Source: Actinorugispora endophytica (GTDB lineage: Bacteria; Actinomycetota; Actinomycetes; Streptosporangiales; Streptosporangiaceae). Taken from it: 64,000 bases of DNA. Shown here piece by piece: positions 59,573 through 64,000 of this stretch. Location: assembly GCF_004363075.1 (NCBI RefSeq), contig NZ_SNYN01000003.1, positions 62,001 to 126,000 on the forward strand. Direction: 5' to 3'. The notes beneath the pieces were generated by a model. It had not been told where the DNA came from. It searched no databases and saw nothing but the letters and a program-made list of their open reading frames with translations. Every line of letters starts with the position of its first letter. Positions within the stretch are counted from its first letter, which is position 1. A program made the translations under genes and the position numbers.

Positions 59573-60328
59573 ATGAAACGCCGCGAATCACCGTGGGTGA
59601 AGGCGGTCGTCGCCACCATCGTGCGTCCGATCATGAGTGCCTTCACCAAGCCCGTCTGGAGCGGGCAGGAGAACATCCCGCGCGAGGGCGGCGTGATCAT
59701 CGCGGCCAACCACCTGTCGATGGCGGACCCGCTGACGATCGCGCACTACCTGTACGTGGCGGGGCGCCGCTGGCCGACGTTCACCGCCAAGGAGGGCGTC
59801 TTCCGGATCCCCGTCGTGGGCGCGGTGGCGCGCGCCACCGGGCAGATCCCCGTCCACCGGGGCAGCAGCGACGCGGTCAAGGCCCTGCACGAGGCCCGTC
59901 GGGCGCTCGGCGAGCACGGCTCGTCGGTGATCTTCTACCCCGAGGGCACCTGCACCCGGGACCCCGGGCTGTGGCCGATGGTCGCCAAGACGGGCGTGGC
60001 CCGCCTCGCCCTGGAGACGGGGGTGCCGGTCATCCCGCTGGCCCACTGGGGCGAGCAGCACGTGCTGCCCTACGGCAGCAAGCGGATCAGCCTCGTCCCG
60101 CGCAAGACCGTCCAGCTGGCGGCCGGACCCGCGGTGGACCTGTCCAAGTACCGGGACAAGCCGCTGACCGCGACCACGCTGCGCGCGGCGACCGCCGACA
60201 TCATGGCGGACATCACCGCCCTGCAGGCGCGGATCCGCGGCGAGGAGCCGCCGCTCGAACCGTACGACCCCAAGAAGGCCCGCCAGGAGGCGCTGGAGCA
60301 GGGCGACGCCGGTAAGGACGCGAAATGA
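59573..60328 (+). CDS. plsC: 1-acyl-sn-glycerol-3-phosphate acyltransferase (PlsC-like)
   Basis: Membrane-associated acyltransferase of phospholipid synthesis, 251 residues. Motifs: NHLSMADPL (the H-x4-D catalytic motif), FRIPVVGAVARATGQIPVHRG, FYPEGTCTRD (the EGT motif) and VPVIPLAHWGEQ. ATG 59573 has AAGGAG upstream. The stop overlaps the gpsA ATG by four bases. The pairing with gpsA makes a glycerol-phosphate to phosphatidate unit. Confidence 0.92.
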   Translation: MKRRESPWVKAVVATIVRPIMSAFTKPVWSGQENIPREGGVIIAANHLSMADPLTIAHYLYVAGRRWPTFTAKEGVFRIPVVGAVARATGQIPVHRGSSDAVKALHEARRALGEHGSSVIFYPEGTCTRDPGLWPMVAKTGVARLALETGVPVIPLAHWGEQHVLPYGSKRISLVPRKTVQLAAGPAVDLSKYRDKPLTATTLRAATADIMADITALQARIRGEEPPLEPYDPKKARQEALEQGDAGKDAK

Positions 60329-61350
60329 CGAAGGTGGCGGTCCTCGGCAGCGGTTCGTGGGGCACCGCCTTCGCCAACGTGGTGGCCGACGCGGGCGTCG
60401 CCGAGGTGGTGCTGTGGGGCAGGCGCGCCTCCGTGGTCGAGGCGGTCGACACCCGGCACGAGAACCCCGACTACTTCCCCGGGATCACCCTCAACCCCGA
60501 CCTCAGGGCCACCACCGACGTCGCCGAGGCGCTCGACGGCGCCGGGTTCGTGGTCATCGCGATCCCCGCGCAGACGCTGCGCGCCAACCTGGCCCGGTGG
60601 GCGCCCCTGGTACCCCGCGACGCCGTCGTCGTCAGCCTGATGAAGGGCATCGAGGTCGGTACGTCGTGTCGGATGAGTGAGGTCGTCGCCGAGGTCCTGG
60701 AGCTGCCGCAGAGCCAGGTCGCGGTGGTCACCGGGCCGAACCTGGCGCGTGAGATCGCCGAGCGCCAGCCCGCCACGGCCGTGGTCGCCTGCGTGGACGA
60801 GGGGACGGCCACCCGCCTCCAGCACATCTGCAAGTCGGCGTACTTCCGCCCTTACACCAACACCGACGTCATCGGCGCGGAGCTGGGCGGGGCGGTCAAG
60901 AACGTCATCGCCCTGGCCGTGGGCGTGGCCGTGGGGATGGGGTTCGGCGACAACGCCAAGGCGTCCCTGATCACCCGGGGTCTGGCCGAGACCGTGCGGC
61001 TGGCGGTCACGCTGGGCGCCGACGAGCACACCCTCGCCGGGCTCGCCGGGCTCGGCGACCTCGTGGCCACGTGCGGCTCCCCGCTCTCGCGCAACCGCAC
61101 CTTCGGGGAGAAGCTGGGCGGCGGGATGACCGTGGAGCAGGTCGTCGCCGAGACCAGGCAGACCGCCGAAGGGGTCAAGTCGTCCGAGTCGGTCCTGGCG
61201 CTGGCCCGCGCCAACGACGTGGACATGCCCATCACCGAGGCCGTCGTGGCGATGATGCACAAGGGGCTGCCGCCCGCGGAGGCGCTGCTGGCGTTCATGT
61301 CCCGCAGCGCCAAACCCGAGCGCTACGGGGTGTCGGCCCCCCGGCCCTGA
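60325..61350 (+). CDS. gpsA: Glycerol-3-phosphate dehydrogenase [NAD(P)+]
   Basis: Makes sn-glycerol-3-phosphate for phospholipids. 341 residues. NAD-binding VLGSGSWGTAFANVV, IAIPAQTLR, TGPNLAREIAE, catalytic-Lys segment ELGGAVKNVIALAVGVAVGMGFGDNAKA, then GLGDLVATCGSPLSRNRTFGEKLG. Coupled to plsC. Confidence 0.96.
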   Translation: MTKVAVLGSGSWGTAFANVVADAGVAEVVLWGRRASVVEAVDTRHENPDYFPGITLNPDLRATTDVAEALDGAGFVVIAIPAQTLRANLARWAPLVPRDAVVVSLMKGIEVGTSCRMSEVVAEVLELPQSQVAVVTGPNLAREIAERQPATAVVACVDEGTATRLQHICKSAYFRPYTNTDVIGAELGGAVKNVIALAVGVAVGMGFGDNAKASLITRGLAETVRLAVTLGADEHTLAGLAGLGDLVATCGSPLSRNRTFGEKLGGGMTVEQVVAETRQTAEGVKSSESVLALARANDVDMPITEAVVAMMHKGLPPAEALLAFMSRSAKPERYGVSAPRP

Positions 61351-61491
61351 TGGCCGGACCTGCCGGACCGGGGCCTTCACGCTCCGCCGGACGCCCGGCC
61401 GCCCCGCGGGACGGGGCGGCCGCGGGCCGCGTCCCCCCGCTCCGTGCCGCGCGGGCGGGGGGACTCCCTACGATGGCGGAGGAGGACGAGA

Positions 61492-62712
61492 ATGTCAGAA
61501 AACCATGGTGAGCACACGCGCGCGGTGCGCCTTCCGGGGCCGGGGACCCCTGTCGGCGACCCGGTGCGCATCCCGGTGTACCGCAGCACCACGTACGCCT
61601 TCGGGACGTCCAAGGAGTACGCGGACACGCTGGACAGCGGCGACGGCTACTCGTACGCGCGCATCGACAACCCCAACAGCGAGGCGTTCGCGCACGCGGT
61701 GGCGGCGCTGGAGGGCGCGGGGCTGGACCACGAGGTGCGCGGCCAGGCGTTCGCCTCGGGGATGGCCGCCATCAGCACGGTGCTGCTCGCCCTGACCGGG
61801 ACCGGGTCGCACGTGGTGGCGTCGGAGTCGATCTACGGCAACACCTACACGTTGCTGGACGGCCTGCTGCGCCGGTTCGGCGTGCGCACCGACTTCGTGG
61901 ACGTCACCGACCTGGACGCCGTGCGCGCCGCGGTGCGCCCCGAGACCGCGCTCGTCTTCACCGAGACCCTGTCCAACCCGGCCATGGTCGTCTCGGACCT
62001 GCCCTCCCTCGCGGCCGTCGCGCACGACGCGGGGACACTGCTCGTGGTGGACTCCACCTTCGCCTCGCCCGCGGTGTGCCGCCCGCTGGAGCACGGCGCC
62101 GACGTGGTGCTGCACTCGGCGACCAAGTACCTGGGCGGGCACTCCGACGCCACCGGGGGCGTGACCGTGGCCAGGCCCGAGCTCTCGGCCCGGATCCGGT
62201 CCGCCCGCGTCGACCTCGGCCCGTGCCTGTCCCCCGACGAGGCGTTCATGCTGCACCGGGGCCTGGAGACGCTGCCGCTCCGGGTGGCCCGCCAGTGCGA
62301 CTCGGCCGCCGAGTTCGCCGCCGCGGTGCTGGGCCACCCCGCCGTGGCCCGGGTGGACTACCCGGGCCTGCCCGGGCACCGGGGACACCGGCTGGCGCGG
62401 ACGCTGTTCGACGAGGGCGAGGCGGGCACCCGGTACGGCGCGGTCGTCACGGTCACCCCGCACGGCGGCCGCGAGGCCGGGACGGCCTTCGCCGACGGCC
62501 TGCGGCTCGCGACCATCGCCGCCTCACTGGGCGGAGCGCACACCCTCGTCGGGCACGTGGGCTCCACGTCGCACCGCCAGATGTCCGACGACGCCCTGAG
62601 CGCCGCCGGGATCGAACCGGGCGCGGTGCGCTTCTCCATCGGTCTGGAGGACCCGGCGGACCTGATCGCCGACGCGCTGCGCGCTCTGGACGAGCTTTCC
62701 CACCGGGTATGA
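61492..62712 (+). CDS. Cystathionine gamma-lyase/synthase-type PLP enzyme
   Basis: Trans-sulfuration family (Cys/Met metabolism PLP) enzyme of 406 residues. Motifs: PVYRSTTYAFGTSKEYA, YARIDNPNSEAF, FASGMAAISTVLLAL, SIYGNTYTLLDGLLRRFG, and the PLP Lys in VLHSATKYLGGHSDATGG. Lyase, synthase and methionine-gamma-lyase functions cannot be separated by eye. ATG 61492 has GGAGGAGGACGAG directly upstream. Confidence 0.9.
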   Translation: MSENHGEHTRAVRLPGPGTPVGDPVRIPVYRSTTYAFGTSKEYADTLDSGDGYSYARIDNPNSEAFAHAVAALEGAGLDHEVRGQAFASGMAAISTVLLALTGTGSHVVASESIYGNTYTLLDGLLRRFGVRTDFVDVTDLDAVRAAVRPETALVFTETLSNPAMVVSDLPSLAAVAHDAGTLLVVDSTFASPAVCRPLEHGADVVLHSATKYLGGHSDATGGVTVARPELSARIRSARVDLGPCLSPDEAFMLHRGLETLPLRVARQCDSAAEFAAAVLGHPAVARVDYPGLPGHRGHRLARTLFDEGEAGTRYGAVVTVTPHGGREAGTAFADGLRLATIAASLGGAHTLVGHVGSTSHRQMSDDALSAAGIEPGAVRFSIGLEDPADLIADALRALDELSHRV

Positions 62713-62781
62713 CAAACACCCCGTTTCGGACGGCCGTGGTTGTTTCCGGTTGCGGGGATGAGCGAGATAAGGTCGGGCACC

Positions 62782-63897
62782 ATGGCCGAGCAGCGAAAGA
62801 TTCGGGTCGCCGTCGTCTTCGGCGGACGCAGCTCCGAACACGAGATCTCCTGCGTGACGGCGGGCAGCGTGATGTCCGCCATCGACACCGACCGCTATGA
62901 GGTCGTGCCCATCGGGATCACCCGGGAGGGCAACTGGGTGCTGAGCGCGGCCGACCCGCGCGGTCTGGCGATCACCGACGGCACGCTGCCCAGCGTGAAG
63001 GGCGGCACCGCGCTGGCGCTGCCCTTCGACACCGGGGCCGCCTTCCTGGAGGTCGCCCCGGGGTCCGCGCCGCGCGCCCTGGACCAGGTGGACGTCGTCC
63101 TGCCGCTGCTGCACGGCCCCTTCGGCGAGGACGGCACCATCCAGGGCCTGTTCGAGATGATCGGCGCGCGCTACGTGGGCGCGGGGGTCTTCTCCAGCTC
63201 CGCCTCCATGGACAAGGTGTTCATGAAGGCGCTGCTGACCGGCCAGGGGATCAGGACCGGCCGGTACGTGGCGGTGACCGACCGCGCCTGGCGCGGGGAG
63301 CGCAAGCGCGTCCTCGACGACGTCGCCGCGCTCGCGGGGGTCGTCTTCGTCAAGCCCGCGCGCGCCGGTTCCAGCATCGGTATCAGCAGGGTCCCCGACG
63401 CCGCCGACGCCGAGGCGGTGGCCGCGGCGATCGAGGCGGCGCGCGAGCACGACCCCAAGGTCATCGTCGAGGCGGGGATCAGCGGCCGCGAGATCGAGTG
63501 CGGAGTGCTGGAGGGCGTCGACGGCGCCGCCCCCGACGTGTCGGTCCCGGCCGAGATCCACGTCGCCGAGGGCTTCGACTTCTACGACTTCGAGGCCAAG
63601 TACCTGTCCGACAGCAGCACCCTCAGCATCCCGGCGGACCTGCCCGCCGACGTGGCCGAGCGGGTGCGCCGCCTGGCCGCCGACGCCTTCGAGGCGATGG
63701 GCTGCGAGGGCCTGGCCAGGGTGGACTTCTTCTACGGCGACGACGGCGAGGTCTACGTCAACGAGATCAACACCATGCCGGGGTTCACCCCGTCCTCGGC
63801 CTTCCCGAAGATGTGGGAGGCCAGTGGGACGGACTACGGGGCCCTGGTGGACCGGCTGATCCAGACGGCGCTGCGCCGCCGCACCGGGCTGCGCTGA
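62782..63897 (+). CDS. ddlA: D-alanine-D-alanine ligase
   Basis: ATP-grasp enzyme of peptidoglycan precursor synthesis. 371 residues. VAVVFGGRSSEHEISCVTAGSV at the N-terminus, LHGPFGEDGTIQGLFEMIGARYVGAGVFSSSASMDK, VFVKPARAGSSIGISRV (ATP-binding Lys) and the metal-binding VYVNEINTMPGFTPSSAFPKMW. The substrate-selecting residue pattern is consistent with D-Ala rather than D-lactate, but this is not certain by eye. ATG 62782; TAAGGT upstream may be a -10 box or a weak ribosome binding site. Confidence 0.95.
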   Translation: MAEQRKIRVAVVFGGRSSEHEISCVTAGSVMSAIDTDRYEVVPIGITREGNWVLSAADPRGLAITDGTLPSVKGGTALALPFDTGAAFLEVAPGSAPRALDQVDVVLPLLHGPFGEDGTIQGLFEMIGARYVGAGVFSSSASMDKVFMKALLTGQGIRTGRYVAVTDRAWRGERKRVLDDVAALAGVVFVKPARAGSSIGISRVPDAADAEAVAAAIEAAREHDPKVIVEAGISGREIECGVLEGVDGAAPDVSVPAEIHVAEGFDFYDFEAKYLSDSSTLSIPADLPADVAERVRRLAADAFEAMGCEGLARVDFFYGDDGEVYVNEINTMPGFTPSSAFPKMWEASGTDYGALVDRLIQTALRRRTGLR

Positions 63898-63963
63898 GCG
63901 GTCCCGCCGCACCCGGCCCCTTCCGCGCGCTTCCGGCGCGGCGGGGCCGGGGAGACGGAGGAT

Positions 63964-64000
63964 TCAGACCTGGCCGCCGGGCAGCGACGGGTGCGCGGGG
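63964..64000 (-). CDS. Possible C-terminal end of a minus-strand gene (partial)
   Basis: From the window edge the minus strand is open and ends in a TGA at 63966-63964, reading PAHPSLPGGQV. Related genomes, from memory, have a DUF3515-type gene here, convergent with ddlA. Twelve codons are too few to identify it. A GC-rich hairpin-prone segment lies between the two stops. Confidence 0.3.
   Translation of the reverse strand, partial: PAHPSLPGGQV

Overview
The window is very GC-rich, uses GTG and TTG starts freely, and carries actinobacterial housekeeping genes: GatCAB with a single GluRS, NAD-dependent LigA, CofC/FbiD of F420 synthesis, CimA, and an IclR regulator beside leuCD. Perfect CelR-type operators (TGGGAGCGCTCCCA) in front of a GH6 cellulase, together with thioester-domain LPxTG surface proteins, point to the Nocardiopsaceae (Nocardiopsis, Thermobifida, Streptomonospora). 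The family-level placement is an inference. The gene order (cysteine desulfurase, mnmA, MetE-like, ligA, gatCA, gatB, ilvBNC, serA, leuB, ilvE, cimA, gltX, ndgR-like, leuCD, hup, plsC, gpsA, ddl) is, from memory, the conserved order of a core chromosome segment in Streptomyces.

Layout. 0-2.2 kb: end of an ECF-transporter energising module. 2.4-8.1 kb: enoyl-CoA hydratase, YbaK-type editing protein, a membrane Ser/Thr kinase and etfBA. 8.2-9.8 kb: an overlapping sigma factor/partner pair on the minus strand. 10-13.6 kb: cysteine desulfurase and mnmA, which form a tRNA 2-thiolation pair, with a DUF695-like gene between them. 13.7-14.2 kb: a DedA-like membrane protein behind a possible iron box. 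14.5-17.75 kb: a lower-GC, tightly coupled four-gene operon of vWA protein, PP2C-like phosphatase, atypical Ser/Thr kinase and zinc-ribbon/two-TM protein, inserted between mnmA and the MetE-like gene. This is the best candidate for an undescribed or little-described system here; it resembles TerY-P triads. 17.8-33.8 kb: MetE-like protein, ligA, two GGDEF-EAL membrane proteins, gatCA, gatB and two thioester-domain LPxTG surface proteins.

34-44.4 kb is a branched-chain amino acid and serine region: ilvB-ilvN-ilvC, serA, leuB, ilvE, cimA. Two classical transcription attenuators, each with a leader peptide rich in Leu/Ile/Val codons and a T-tailed terminator, precede ilvB and cimA. leuCD and their likely IclR regulator lie further on at 55-58 kb. 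44.4-48.4 kb is an accessory patch: Rieske lipoprotein, DUF3152 putative metalloprotease, an IS5-type transposase remnant, a duplicated gene fragment, a MerR/EthD divergent pair and a monooxygenase. 48.5-50.6 kb: a secreted GH6 cellulase with two CelR boxes.

50.8-64 kb: FAH-family protein, gltX, tRNA-Gln and two identical tRNA-Glu genes, a lipoprotein sugar dehydrogenase, ndgR-like/leuCD, HU, cofC, plsC, gpsA, a cystathionine gamma-lyase/synthase-type enzyme and D-Ala-D-Ala ligase. GatCAB, GluRS and the tRNA-Gln/Glu genes together fit indirect Gln-tRNA(Gln) synthesis.

A family of long near-perfect intergenic hairpins sharing the core gatcgtgacctttccggggtc occurs four times. A stretch of about 190 bases that is nearly all G or C, at 33.8 kb, sits inside a perfect hairpin stem and is probably a sequencing or assembly artefact.
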